From Aminobacter sp. J41 (GTDB lineage: Bacteria; Pseudomonadota; Alphaproteobacteria; Rhizobiales; Rhizobiaceae): a stretch of 64,000 nucleotides of DNA. Under the pieces are notes generated by a model. That model did not search any database. It saw only the letters and a program-made list of their open reading frames with translations, and was not told the origin of the DNA. The position numbers and the translations under genes are program-made. The stretch spans positions 134 to 64,133 of the forward strand of contig NZ_JAGL01000007.1 of the NCBI RefSeq assembly GCF_000526635.1. The letters run 5' to 3'. This document shows, piece by piece, positions 33,213-41,813 of the stretch (the first letter of the stretch is position 1; every line of letters begins with the position of its first letter).

Positions 33213-35180
33213 ATGCCAGTTGCAGTGTCCCGACGTACTTTTCTGACCGGTTCCGCCGCTGCAGGCGCGCTTGTCGTCATGCATCCTTTCTCGGCGAGGG
33301 CGCAGGCCAACCAAGCCCATCTCCGGATCATGGAGACGACGGACCTCCACGTTCACGTCTTTCCATACGATTACTACGCCGACCGCGAGAACCCCACGAT
33401 GGGGCTCGCGCGCACGGCATCGATCATGGACGCGATCCGCGCCGAAGCGACCAACTCGCTGCTGATCGACAATGGTGACTTCCTGCAGGGCAACCCGATG
33501 GGCGATTACATCGCCTATGAGCGGGGCATGAAGGACGGCGACATCCATCCGATCATCGCCGCAATGAACGTGCTCGGTTATGAGGCCTCGACCCTCGGCA
33601 ACCACGAATTCAACTATGGCTTGGGCTTCCTCGAAAAGACGATCGCCGGCGCAAACTTCCCGGTTGTTTGCGCCAACATCGCCAAGGGCAAGCTCGCCGC
33701 CAATGCGCGCGACGACGACCTGCTGCTCGAGCCCTACATCATCCTCGACCGCAAGCTGAAGGACGGCGCAGGCAACGAGCACCCGATCCGCATCGGCCTG
33801 ATCGGCTTCGTGCCGCCGCAGGTGATGAACTGGGATTCCCGCCATCTCGCCGGCAATGTCGAGGCGCGCGACATCGTCAAGGCGGCTGAAGCCTGGGTGC
33901 CGCAGATGAAGGAGGAGGGCGCCGAGATCATCATCGCCATGTCCCACTCCGGCATGGGGCCCGCCAAATATGAAGAGTATCTCGAAAACGCCTCGATCCA
34001 CGTCGCCGGCGTCGAGGGCATAGACGCGATCGTCACCGGCCACAGCCACCTGGTCTTCCCCGGCCCGCAGTTCGAGGGCGTAGAGGGAGTGGACATCGCG
34101 GCCGGTACCGTCAACGGCAAGCCCGGCGTGATGGGCGGCTTCTGGGGCTCGCATCTCGGCTTGCTTGACCTCCTGCTCGAGCGGGATGGCAATACGTGGA
34201 AGGTCGTCTCCTCGACCAGCGAGGCGCGGCCAATCTCCGAGCGCGTCGACGGCAAGAACCAGCCGCTGGTCGAGAGCAAGAAGGAGGTCGAGGACGCAGC
34301 GCGGCCGTTCCATGAGGCGACGCTGGCCTACGTCCGTGCGCCGGTCGGCAAGACCTCGGCGCCACTGCATTCCTACTTCGCGCTGGTGGCGGACGACCCG
34401 TCAGTGCAGATCGTCTCCAAGGCGCAGACCTGGTACATCTCCGACATGCTGAAGGACACGCAGTACAAGGACCTGCCGGTCCTCTCGGCTGCGGCTCCGT
34501 TCAAGGCCGGCGGCCGCGGCGGTCCGGACTACTACACCGACGTTCCGGCGGGCGACATCGCGATCCGCAACGTCGCCGACCTCTACCTCTATCCCAACAC
34601 CGTCCAAGCAGTGGTCATCACCGGCGCGCAGGTAAAGGAATGGCTGGAAATGTCTGCCGGCATCTTCAACCAGGTCGAACCCGGCAAACAGGACCAGCCG
34701 CTGATCAACCCGGACTTCCCGTCCTACAACTACGACGTCATCGACGGCGTGACCTACAAGATCGACCTGTCGCAGCCGCCCAAGTACACGCCGAAGGGCG
34801 AAGTCGCGAACCCGGAGGCAAGCCGCATCGTCGACCTGCAGTTTGACGGTAAGCCGATCGACCCCGAAGCTCGCTTCGTCGTCGCGACGAACAACTATCG
34901 CGCCGGCGGCGGCGGCAACTTCCCGGAGATCGGCCCGGACAAGGTGGTGTTCGAAGCGCCCGACACCAACCGCGACGTCATCGTCCGCTACATCGTCGAG
35001 CAGGGCACCATCAATCCGTCGGCAGACGCGAACTGGTCGTTCGCGCCGCTTGAGGGAACCACAGTGCTTTTCGAGACGGGGCCGAAGGCGGCCGCCTTCA
35101 TCGACAAGGTCGAGGGCGTGAGGATCGAGGCTGCCGGTGACGGCGAGGGCGGCTTCGCGAAGTACCGCATCACGCTCTGA
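33213..35180 (+). CDS. cpdB: 2',3'-cyclic-nucleotide phosphodiesterase / 3'-nucleotidase
   Basis: This is a periplasmic phosphoesterase that scavenges nucleotides. The 655-residue protein begins with a twin-arginine signal ([15 protein letters not shown]...FSARAQA), so it is exported folded. The calcineurin-type metal site is visible as [38 protein letters not shown] and AMSHSGMG, then [10 protein letters not shown]. The 5'-nucleotidase C-terminal domain carries the substrate-stacking segment [18 protein letters not shown]. The start ATG has AAGAGGAGAGGAAA upstream. It is monocistronic and convergent with the cyclopropane synthase gene. Confidence 0.94.
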   Translation: MPVAVSRRTFLTGSAAAGALVVMHPFSARAQANQAHLRIMETTDLHVHVFPYDYYADRENPTMGLARTASIMDAIRAEATNSLLIDNGDFLQGNPMGDYIAYERGMKDGDIHPIIAAMNVLGYEASTLGNHEFNYGLGFLEKTIAGANFPVVCANIAKGKLAANARDDDLLLEPYIILDRKLKDGAGNEHPIRIGLIGFVPPQVMNWDSRHLAGNVEARDIVKAAEAWVPQMKEEGAEIIIAMSHSGMGPAKYEEYLENASIHVAGVEGIDAIVTGHSHLVFPGPQFEGVEGVDIAAGTVNGKPGVMGGFWGSHLGLLDLLLERDGNTWKVVSSTSEARPISERVDGKNQPLVESKKEVEDAARPFHEATLAYVRAPVGKTSAPLHSYFALVADDPSVQIVSKAQTWYISDMLKDTQYKDLPVLSAAAPFKAGGRGGPDYYTDVPAGDIAIRNVADLYLYPNTVQAVVITGAQVKEWLEMSAGIFNQVEPGKQDQPLINPDFPSYNYDVIDGVTYKIDLSQPPKYTPKGEVANPEASRIVDLQFDGKPIDPEARFVVATNNYRAGGGGNFPEIGPDKVVFEAPDTNRDVIVRYIVEQGTINPSADANWSFAPLEGTTVLFETGPKAAAFIDKVEGVRIEAAGDGEGGFAKYRITL

Positions 35181-35190
35181 CAAACGGACG

Positions 35191-35216
35191 GGCCGGGGCG
35201 CGCTGGCGTCCCGGCC
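35191..35216. terminator. Hairpin between cpdB and the cyclopropane synthase
   Basis: The 10-bp arms GGCCGGGGCG and CGTCCCGGCC (one G-U pair) flank a 6-base loop in the 44-base gap between two converging genes. There is no T-run, so it is a probable but weak bidirectional terminator. Confidence 0.55.
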
Positions 35217-35224
35217 GCTGCCCG

Positions 35225-36478
35225 TTACGCCTTGTAGATCACCTGCCGCACGTCGATGTACTCGGCGCGGAAGCCTGCCTCGCAGTAGTGCAGGTAGAAC
35301 TCCCACAGCCGCTTGAATCGGTCGTCGAAGCCGAGCGGCACGATCCTCTCCCATGCCGTCCAGAAGCGCTCGCGCCATTCGGCGAGTGTGCGGGCATAGT
35401 CCTGCGGGAAGATGCGCTCGCGCGCGAAGGTAAGGCCGTGCTGAGTACCGAGCTGCTTGAGGATGGCCGGCGTCGGCAGCATCCCGCCCGGAAATACATA
35501 GCCCTGGATGAAGTCAGGCCGCACGCGGTAGCTGTCGAACACCGACTCCTTGATGGTGATGATCTGCATGCCGGCCGAGCCGCCCGGCTTCAGGCACTCG
35601 CGCACCTTGCCGAAGAAGACCGGCCAGTACTTTTCACCGACCGCCTCGAACATCTCGATCGACGCGATACGGTCGTACTTGCCCGTCTCGTCGCGATAGT
35701 CCTGAAGCTTGATGTCGACCTTGTCGGCGAGTCCCGCATCGAACATGCGCTGGCGCGCGAAATCGTACTGCTCGCGGCTGATGGTGAGGCCGGTCACCTT
35801 GCAGCCGATCTCGCGTGCGGCGAACTCGGCGAAGCCGCCCCAGCCGCAACCGATTTCCAGCACATGGTCGTTCGGCCCGATGCCGGTGTCGCGAGCCAGT
35901 GCGCGGTACTTGGCCAGCTGCGCGCTTTCGAGATCATTGGCTCCTTCGGCATAAAGCGCCGAGGAATAGGTCATCGAGTTGTCGAGCCACTGCCGGTAGA
36001 AGCCGTTGCCGAGGTCGTAGTGCGCGGCGATGTTGCGCCGGGAGCCTGACTTCGTGTTCTCGTTCAGCCAGTGGCGCACGCGCTGAATCATGGTGAGCAG
36101 CCAGTTCGACCCGCCGGCCAGCGTCTCGCCAGCCTCCTCGTTGATGACGAAGAGTTCGAGAAGCGTCGTAACGTCCGGGCTGTCCCAGTCACGATCGATG
36201 TAGGACTCGGCGACGCCAATGGTCGCGGCGGTGAAGGCGCGCGAGGGCAGCTTCCAGTTGTGAAGGATGAGCTCAGCGTGCGGGCCAGGGCCGTTGCCGC
36301 CAAGCTCGAGCAAAAGCCCTTCAGGTGTGGTCACGGTCAGCGTTCCGCGCGGAAGCTGCATGACGACGCCAAGCACGAACCGCGCGCGCCGCGGCAGCGG
36401 TCGCACGACCTCCTCGAAATTTTCCCTGGTCAGCTTGAGCCCCTTCCTGGGCTCCAGTATCGGCGTCCCTTCCGGCAT
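35225..36478 (-). CDS. cfa: Cyclopropane-fatty-acyl-phospholipid synthase
   Basis: The enzyme methylates unsaturated membrane lipids with S-adenosylmethionine. The start taken is ATG 36476-36478 (MPEGTPILEPRKGLKLTREN) after GAGAGGGGAATGCA, giving 417 residues, a usual length; an upstream frame is longer by 45 residues. The N-terminal accessory domain is followed by YFDLGNGFY-type substrate sequence (AHYDLGNGFYRQWLD), the SAM site VLEIGCGWGGFAEFAA, LTISREQYDFARQR and the C-terminal region IFPGGMLPTPA-like YVFPGGMLPT. Stress or stationary-phase control is usual but not shown here. Confidence 0.93.
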   Translation of the reverse strand: MPEGTPILEPRKGLKLTRENFEEVVRPLPRRARFVLGVVMQLPRGTLTVTTPEGLLLELGGNGPGPHAELILHNWKLPSRAFTAATIGVAESYIDRDWDSPDVTTLLELFVINEEAGETLAGGSNWLLTMIQRVRHWLNENTKSGSRRNIAAHYDLGNGFYRQWLDNSMTYSSALYAEGANDLESAQLAKYRALARDTGIGPNDHVLEIGCGWGGFAEFAAREIGCKVTGLTISREQYDFARQRMFDAGLADKVDIKLQDYRDETGKYDRIASIEMFEAVGEKYWPVFFGKVRECLKPGGSAGMQIITIKESVFDSYRVRPDFIQGYVFPGGMLPTPAILKQLGTQHGLTFARERIFPQDYARTLAEWRERFWTAWERIVPLGFDDRFKRLWEFYLHYCEAGFRAEYIDVRQVIYKA

Positions 36479-36634
36479 TGCATTCCCCTCTCTCTGCAAG
36501 CCGTAGACCGGCTCTTTTTTCTGGCGAGTTTTCCACGGCATGGGCGCTAACATCAAGAGAGCAGTCGTCAGTGCCATTGTGCCAGCGGCTTTGAGGGGGT
36601 ATTCCCTCGCCAACCCCTCATTACCGGAGCCGAC

Positions 36635-37582
36635 ATGACCACCGGTCTGCCTTTTGACGATTACCGTAACCTGTTGAAATCAATGCCGGGACCCGACGAG
36701 CGGGCGCGGGAGCGTGCTGCAAGCCGCAACCAGCAGCTGTCGGCGCAGGGCCCGGCACTCGGCCGCCTCGGCCGCGTCGCAGAGTGGCTTGCCGCCTGGA
36801 CGGGCCGCGATCCGCAGGTACTGCGCCCGCTGGTCGCGCTGTTTGCGGGCACGCACGGCCTTGCCAAGGCGGGCGTCCAGCAGACCCAGGCAATGGTCGA
36901 GCACGCTGCCGCTGGCGGTGCTGCCGTCAATCAGATTTGTGCGGCGCACGACCTTGGCCTGAAGATCTTCGACCTCGCCCTGCACCTGCCGGTCGGCAAC
37001 ATCGCAGTCGAGCCGGCGCTGGACGAGCGTGGCTGCGCCGCCACCATGGCCTTCGGCATGGAAGCGATCGCTGGCGGCATCGACCTCGCCTGCGTCGCGG
37101 GTGTCGGCATCGGCGGCAATGTTTCGGCTGCGGCGATCATGGCTGCCATCTTCGGCGGCGAGCCGTCGCAGTGGGCCTCGAACGAGGAGGGGGCGCAGAT
37201 CGTCGCCGCGGCGCTGGCGCTTCATGGCGCGAACCTCAAGGATCCGCTTGAGGCGCTGCGCCGACTTGGCGGGCGCGAGATCGCGGCGATGGCTGGCGCC
37301 ATCCTCGCTGCGCGCATGGAGAAGATCCCGGTCGTTCTGGACGGCTACGCGGCCCTCGCCGCAGCCGCCATCCTGAAGGCAGCAGAGCCGACCGCGATTG
37401 ATCACTGCATCCTCTCGCACATCTCGACCGAACCGGGCATGGCGCTGGCGGCCAAGAAGATGGGCCTTGCGCCGCTTCTTTACCTGCACCTTGGCGACGG
37501 CGAGGGCATGGGGGCCGCGCTGGCAGCCGACCTCATCAAGAACGCGGCACTGATCCACTCGGGAATGGTGATCCGGGGCTGA
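36635..37582 (+). CDS. cobT: CobT-like nicotinate-nucleotide phosphoribosyltransferase
   Basis: CobT activates the lower ligand 5,6-dimethylbenzimidazole for B12. The 315-residue protein has GMEAIAGGIDLACVAGVGIGG, AAAIMAAIFGG, and a C-terminal segment with HISTEPGMALAAKKMGLAPL and HLGDGEGMGAALAADLIK. The last corresponds to the catalytic glutamate region of CobT. It is slightly shorter than the usual 335-350 residues, so I give moderate confidence between true CobT and a close paralogue. The ATG at 36635 follows GGAGCCGAC. It fits the B12 requirement of NrdJ in this window; no other cobalamin genes are near. Confidence 0.82.
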   Translation: MTTGLPFDDYRNLLKSMPGPDERARERAASRNQQLSAQGPALGRLGRVAEWLAAWTGRDPQVLRPLVALFAGTHGLAKAGVQQTQAMVEHAAAGGAAVNQICAAHDLGLKIFDLALHLPVGNIAVEPALDERGCAATMAFGMEAIAGGIDLACVAGVGIGGNVSAAAIMAAIFGGEPSQWASNEEGAQIVAAALALHGANLKDPLEALRRLGGREIAAMAGAILAARMEKIPVVLDGYAALAAAAILKAAEPTAIDHCILSHISTEPGMALAAKKMGLAPLLYLHLGDGEGMGAALAADLIKNAALIHSGMVIRG

Positions 37583-37594
37583 TCGCCCGAAAGA

Positions 37595-39133
37595 CTAAGC
37601 GACGCGGCGGCGCGGAGCTGCCGCGGGTTCGTCGACGGGAAGGGCAGGCAGCTCTTCCATCACGCGGTGGGGCGGGAAGATCGCAATGGTTTCCGTCCCC
37701 TCGCGCAGCTTCGAGCGAAGCTGGAACTCGCCGCCGTGCAGCTTCATCAGGCCTTGCACGATCGGCAGGCCGAGGCCGGTACCCTGTTCCGCGCTCTTGA
37801 TCGCGATGGTGCCCTGGCCGAAGGCCGACAGCACGATCGGGATTTCCTCATCCGGAATGCCCGGACCATTGTCCTTCACCGCCACATACTGGCCGCCGCC
37901 GGCGGTCCAGCCGACGCGCACCAGAACTTCGCTGCCGCTTGGCGCGAACTTGATGGCGTTGGAAAGCAGGTTCAGCGTGATCTGGCGCAGCGAGCGTTCG
38001 TCCGCGAACAGGCGCGGCAGGGTCGGCTCGTACTGCTGGACGATGCGGATGTCCTTGTTGCGCGCCCTCAGCTCCATCAGGTGGCAGCACTCCTCCACCG
38101 CCGCCGGCAGCGAGACGGGCTCTTCGGTCAGCTGGTAGCGCTCGGCCTCGATGCGGGAGAGGTCGAGGATCTCGTTGATCAGGTGCAAGAGGTGCCGGCC
38201 CGAGCTGTTGATGTCGTTCGCGTATTCCTTGTAGGTGTCGTTCTGTAGCGGACCGAGCACCTCGTTTGCCATCACCTCGGAGAAGCCAAGAATGGCGTTC
38301 AGCGGCGTGCGCAGCTCGTGACTCATGGTCGCGAGGAAACGCGACTTGGCAAGGTTTGCTTCCTCGGCGCGGCGGCGCGCCTCGTCGCTCATGGCATTCG
38401 CCGTTTCAAGCTCCGCGATCAGCGCGTCCTTTTCCGAGCGGAAGGACAGCAGCATCAGCGTCGACTGGTGCAGGTGCCCGGCGACATAGGAGAAGAATGG
38501 CAGCGAGATGATCAGCACTGCTGCCATGATCGCTTCAACCGGCTCCCATGGGTGGTTGAGTGCAAGCGTCACCGCAAACACGCCGATTGGGATGACGAAG
38601 GTTGTGACCAGCGCGCCCGAGAGCGCGGAAGAGATGATCGCCGTCGCGGCAACAGCCATCAGCAGGATCACCGCCTGCAGCACCGGAAACTGGTCGATCT
38701 GGCACTCGGCGCACTCCAGCCACGCGAAATAGGTCCAGCCGATGCTGCTGACGAGGTGGCCGAGCAGGAAGCCGCGACGCACCTGCTCCGGCTTGAGGTC
38801 GGCAATATCCGCCTGGTCGACCTGCCGCGCGATGAGCGCAAGGCCCGCGTAGCTGCAGATGGTGATCAGCGCCCAGATGATGATGTTGCTGCCGAGGCCG
38901 GCGAGTAGCCCGCCCGACAGGATGCCGAGCACCAGGATCGGGATGGCGATGGTGCTGTTGGAGATCGACCGTGCATGGAGCTTGAGCAGTTCGCGGTCAT
39001 AAGCGGGATTACCCGCCTGCTGCGAGAGCTTGTCGCGGGTTTTCTTGATGGCGCGTACGACATCGCCGTTGCGGTGCACCTTGGTGCGATCCACAATGTT
39101 CTTGTCAGCGATGGTCGAGCTTTGCAGCGCCAT
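37595..39133 (-). CDS. Membrane sensor histidine kinase
   Basis: The 512-residue protein has about six hydrophobic spans between residues 55 and 225 and a coiled linker (DALIAELETANAMSDEARRR). A HisKA domain follows with the phosphorylated histidine in FLATMSHELRTPLNAILGFS (H272), then an HATPase domain with DNGPGIPDEEIP (G1 box) and GTGLGLPIVQGLMKLHGG (G2). This fits the PdhS/PleC/DivJ-like sensor class of alphaproteobacteria that influences the cell cycle. No response-regulator gene is adjacent, so it is an orphan kinase with an unknown signal. Confidence 0.9.
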   Translation of the reverse strand: MALQSSTIADKNIVDRTKVHRNGDVVRAIKKTRDKLSQQAGNPAYDRELLKLHARSISNSTIAIPILVLGILSGGLLAGLGSNIIIWALITICSYAGLALIARQVDQADIADLKPEQVRRGFLLGHLVSSIGWTYFAWLECAECQIDQFPVLQAVILLMAVAATAIISSALSGALVTTFVIPIGVFAVTLALNHPWEPVEAIMAAVLIISLPFFSYVAGHLHQSTLMLLSFRSEKDALIAELETANAMSDEARRRAEEANLAKSRFLATMSHELRTPLNAILGFSEVMANEVLGPLQNDTYKEYANDINSSGRHLLHLINEILDLSRIEAERYQLTEEPVSLPAAVEECCHLMELRARNKDIRIVQQYEPTLPRLFADERSLRQITLNLLSNAIKFAPSGSEVLVRVGWTAGGGQYVAVKDNGPGIPDEEIPIVLSAFGQGTIAIKSAEQGTGLGLPIVQGLMKLHGGEFQLRSKLREGTETIAIFPPHRVMEELPALPVDEPAAAPRRRVA

Positions 39134-39384
39134 TGCCTGCGGACAGCCTGCCTGAGTTGTACCGCTTGCACGCTAGCCGGCAATGATTAAGAAACTTCAT
39201 CTTCAGCCGGCACAATCCTTCGCAAACCCCGCAATAACCTGCGGATTTCCGCCGTTCTGAGCGTATGTGACCCTTCTCTCCGTGACTGAGGTTGATTGCG
39301 CGCGCTGTTCATGCTCGCTTCAGGAAGAGAGGTTCATGGCTAGCTCCCCGCGTCGCGGGAGAGGGCCTGTAGCGGGAGGAAAAG

Positions 39385-39996
39385 ATGAAGCTGTACGACG
39401 GAGGCAAGGCGCCCAATCCGCGCCGGGTGCGTGTGTTCCTGGCGGAGAAGGGGATCGAGGTGCCGCTGGTACCCGTCGACATGGGCGCGATGGCGCACCG
39501 TGGACCGGACATCGCGCAGAAGAACCCGATGCAGCGCCTGCCCGTGCTGGAGCTTGATGACGGCACGGTGCTCACCGAGTCCGTCGCCATCTGCCGCTAC
39601 TTCGAGGAATTGCATCCCGAACCTGCCCTGTTCGGCCGCAGCGCGCTGGAGCGTGCACGGGTCGAGGAATGGCAGCGGCGGATGGAGCTCGACCTGTTCC
39701 TGCGCGTGGCTCATGCCTTCCGCCACACCCATCCGGCCATGAAGGACTGGGAGGTTCCGCAGGTCGCCGAATGGGGCGAGGCGAACCGGCCGAAGGTGAT
39801 CGACTTCCTCGCCTTTCTCGACGGCGAATTGGCCAATCGTGAATTTGCGGCCGGGGACGGCTTCTCCATTGCCGACATTACCGGCATGATTGCGGTAGAC
39901 TTCATGAAACCGGCAAAGATCCAGATGCCGGAGGAATTTACCCATGTGCGTCGCTGGCACGCGCAGCTTGCCGCGAGGCCCAGCGCCAAGGCGTGA
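39385..39996 (+). CDS. Glutathione S-transferase family protein
   Basis: The 203-residue protein has the thioredoxin-like N-terminal domain (MKLYDGGKAPNPRRVRVFLA), a cis-proline region QRLPVLELDDGTVLTESVAI, and the helical C-terminal domain with FSIADITGMIAVDFMKPAKI (the S-x-ADI motif). The start ATG has GCGGGAGGAAAAG upstream. The substrate is unknown. The last codons overlap the start of the UDG-like gene (TGATG), suggesting cotranscription. Confidence 0.92.
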   Translation: MKLYDGGKAPNPRRVRVFLAEKGIEVPLVPVDMGAMAHRGPDIAQKNPMQRLPVLELDDGTVLTESVAICRYFEELHPEPALFGRSALERARVEEWQRRMELDLFLRVAHAFRHTHPAMKDWEVPQVAEWGEANRPKVIDFLAFLDGELANREFAAGDGFSIADITGMIAVDFMKPAKIQMPEEFTHVRRWHAQLAARPSAKA

Positions 39997-40625
39997 TGAC
40001 ACCTGAACTCGAGGACCTTGTAGCGCAAATACGCGCCTGCCGGATCTGCCGCGATGCCCCCTTCGCCGGCCCGCCGCTGCCGCACGAGCCGCGCCCCGTT
40101 GTGATGGCCTCGTCCCAGGCGAAGATCATGATCGCCGGTCAGGCACCGGGTACCAAAGTGCACGTCAGCGGGGTGCCGTTCACCGACCGCTCCGGCGACC
40201 GCCTGCGCGAATGGCTTGGTGTCACCTCGGACGAGTTCTACGACACGCGCAATTTCGCGATCGTGCCGATGGGGTTCTGCTTCCCGGGGCAGGATGCGAG
40301 GGGAAGCGATCTGCCGCCGCGGCGCGAGTGCGCGATCACCTGGCGGGCGCGGCTGATGCAGCTAATGCCGCAAGTGGAGCTCGTGCTTGTCATCGGCCAG
40401 TACGCGCAGGCCTGGCACATGCCAGACGAGCGCAAGGCAAACTTGACCGATACAGTTGCCAACTGGCGCGCTGTTTTCATGCGCAATGTAACGCCCCGGG
40501 TGCTGCCGCTGCCGCACCCGTCCTGGCGCAACACAGCCTGGCTCAAGCGCAACCCGTGGTTCACCGAAGAATTGCTGCCGGTGCTGCGAACCGAAATAGC
40601 GATGCGCCTGCGGCGTCGCGAGTAA
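39996..40625 (+). CDS. Uracil-DNA glycosylase family protein
   Basis: The ATG at 39996-39998 overlaps the stop of the GST gene; a GTG one codon earlier is possible. The 209-residue protein opens with LVAQIRACRICRDAPFAG, where two cysteines resemble the start of an Fe-S cluster set. The UDG-like active-site region MIAGQAPGTKVHVSGVPFTD follows, then NFAIVPMGFCFPG and the terminal LPHPSWRNTAWLKRNPWF. This is the uracil-DNA-glycosylase superfamily layout, but conventional activity is unproven for this branch. It may serve in base-excision repair. Confidence 0.85.
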   Translation: MTPELEDLVAQIRACRICRDAPFAGPPLPHEPRPVVMASSQAKIMIAGQAPGTKVHVSGVPFTDRSGDRLREWLGVTSDEFYDTRNFAIVPMGFCFPGQDARGSDLPPRRECAITWRARLMQLMPQVELVLVIGQYAQAWHMPDERKANLTDTVANWRAVFMRNVTPRVLPLPHPSWRNTAWLKRNPWFTEELLPVLRTEIAMRLRRRE

Positions 40626-40692
40626 CGCACACGTGCTGAAATGAGGTCTCGTTCTGAGAAAATTTTTCTTGTCGAGGTATAGGTTCGCGACC

Positions 40693-40711
40693 AGAATAGG
40701 GTAATTATTCT
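40693..40711. promoter_or_regulatory. Inverted repeat, probable AsnC/Lrp operator
   Basis: The perfect palindrome AGAATA-N7-TATTCT lies 15 bases before the Lrp-type gene, spanning its ribosome-binding-site region or promoter. Lrp-family regulators bind such dyads and often control their own gene. Confidence 0.6.
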
Positions 40712-40725
40712 AACGGAGCCCCCTC

Positions 40726-41217
40726 ATGGATCGTCTCGACAGAAAAATTCTGCGCCTTCTGCAGGAAGACTCCACGCTTGCCGTGGCTGACGTCGCCAAG
40801 AAAGTCGGCCTGTCGACGACGCCTTGCTGGCGGCGCATCCAGAAGCTGGAAGAGGAAGGGGTCATTCAGCGTCGCGTCGCGATCCTTGACCCGGCCAAGG
40901 TGAACACGCGCGTGAACGTGTTCGTCTCCATCCGCACCAACAGCCACAGCATCGAGTGGCTGAAGCGCTTCTCGGAGGTGATCCAGGAATTTCCGGAGGT
41001 GGTCGAGTTCTACCGCATGAGCGGTGACGTCGATTATCTGCTGCGCGTCGTGGTTCCGGATATCGCGGCCTATGACGCCTTCTACAAGCGCCTGATCGCG
41101 AAGATCGAGATCCGCGACGTGTCGTCCTCCTTCGCGATGGAGCAGATCAAGTACACGACGCAGCTGCCGCTGGACTATCTCGTCCTGGACAAGGAGACGG
41201 GCGCGAACGCAGCCTGA
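40726..41217 (+). CDS. Lrp/AsnC-family transcriptional regulator
   Basis: The 163-residue protein has an N-terminal winged helix: LDRKILRLLQEDSTLAVADV, then the recognition helix GLSTTPCWRRIQKLEEEGVI. A RAM/AsnC ligand-binding domain follows (VFVSIRTNSHSIEWLKRFSE, MSGDVDYLLRVVVPDIAAYD). Such proteins sense amino acids and may activate or repress. The ATG at 40726 has GGAGCCCCCTC upstream. A palindrome directly upstream suggests autoregulation. It is near the nitrogen genes but lacks a proven link to them. Confidence 0.93.
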   Translation: MDRLDRKILRLLQEDSTLAVADVAKKVGLSTTPCWRRIQKLEEEGVIQRRVAILDPAKVNTRVNVFVSIRTNSHSIEWLKRFSEVIQEFPEVVEFYRMSGDVDYLLRVVVPDIAAYDAFYKRLIAKIEIRDVSSSFAMEQIKYTTQLPLDYLVLDKETGANAA

Positions 41218-41246
41218 GCCGCAGCTTGAGCTTGCGGGCATAGCGG

Positions 41247-41272
41247 GGCGGCTGACAAAACGTCAGTCCGCC
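41247..41272. terminator. Bidirectional hairpin between the Lrp gene and gstI
   Basis: GGCGGCTGAC and GTCAG-T-CCGCC form a 10-bp stem with one bulged base around AAAAC. It overlaps the stop codon of gstI and lies 30 bases after the Lrp stop, so it could end transcription from both sides. Confidence 0.6.
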
Positions 41273-41451
41273 TTCTTCATTTCTTCCTTGAGAGCTTCGT
41301 CGTGATACCAGCATTCGCTGTCTGCCACGGCGCGCGATACCTCGATTGGCATTCGAGGCTGCAGCAGCTGACGGCGGCCGAGCAGCGCTGCCCGAAAGTC
41401 GATGATCTGGGCAGTCTTGCCGCTGCTCGAGGTCTGGGTTCCGTACTTCAT
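41263..41451 (-). CDS. gstI: Glutamine synthetase translation inhibitor (DUF2735)
   Basis: The 62-residue protein starts at ATG 41449-41451: MKYGTQTSSSGKTAQIIDFR, then LQPRMPIEVSRAVADSECWY and an acidic-basic end. In Rhizobium leguminosarum the small gstI gene lies divergent from glnII and its product blocks GSII translation when nitrogen is plentiful. The size, sequence type and divergent position here all match. An upstream frame to 41667 has no homology. A sigma-54-type promoter sits about 42-55 bases before the ATG, in keeping with NtrC control. The C-terminal end overlaps a terminator-like hairpin. Confidence 0.85.
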   Translation of the reverse strand: MKYGTQTSSSGKTAQIIDFRAALLGRRQLLQPRMPIEVSRAVADSECWYHDEALKEEMKKAD

Positions 41452-41492
41452 CGCGACGGTCCTTCCAGTTGCAGGCATTCCGCTAAGGCACA

Positions 41493-41506
41493 GCATACGC
41501 CATGCC
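41493..41506 (-). promoter_or_regulatory. Sigma-54 promoter of gstI
   Basis: Read on the minus strand GGGCATGGCGTATGCT contains GG-N10-GC with the right spacing of a -24/-12 element. It lies 42-55 bases upstream of the ATG, giving a short leader. Confidence 0.6.
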
Positions 41507-41580
41507 CCGCCGCGATCAATGAAATTGCACATAAATTGTTCCGCAACATTGCCTTTGTTGAGTGCTTGCGAAAGCATCTC

Positions 41581-41597
41581 TGCACAGATTGTAGGCA
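41581..41597. promoter_or_regulatory. Candidate NtrC-binding site between gstI and glnII
   Basis: TGCACAGATTGTAGGCA fits TGCA-N9-TGCA with one mismatch. It lies about 125 bases before the glnII -24 element and 80 before that of gstI, so one site could activate both. Confidence 0.4.
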
Positions 41598-41718
41598 TAG
41601 TGATTTTGTTCTGTGCATTTGGATTGGCCGCGCAGCGTGCAACCGCCAGACGTGGCCCTCTGCCCAACCTTCAATGAATCCGCGCCCTTAACCGGCTTTT
41701 CATCGCGGATTCAAAGTT

Positions 41719-41732
41719 GGCACGCCCCTTGC
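41719..41732 (+). promoter_or_regulatory. glnII: Sigma-54 promoter of glnII
   Basis: TTGGCACGCCCCTTGCA agrees almost perfectly with the -24/-12 consensus TGGCACG-N4-TTGCA. It ends about 80 bases upstream of the glnII start. Confidence 0.9.
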
Positions 41733-41813
41733 ATTTCTCTTAGCGAACGCCCGGACGGCCGGTGGGGTCCGCCGGGCAGGACCAAAAGACTAAGAGCGGC
41801 ATGAGAGGCTCAA

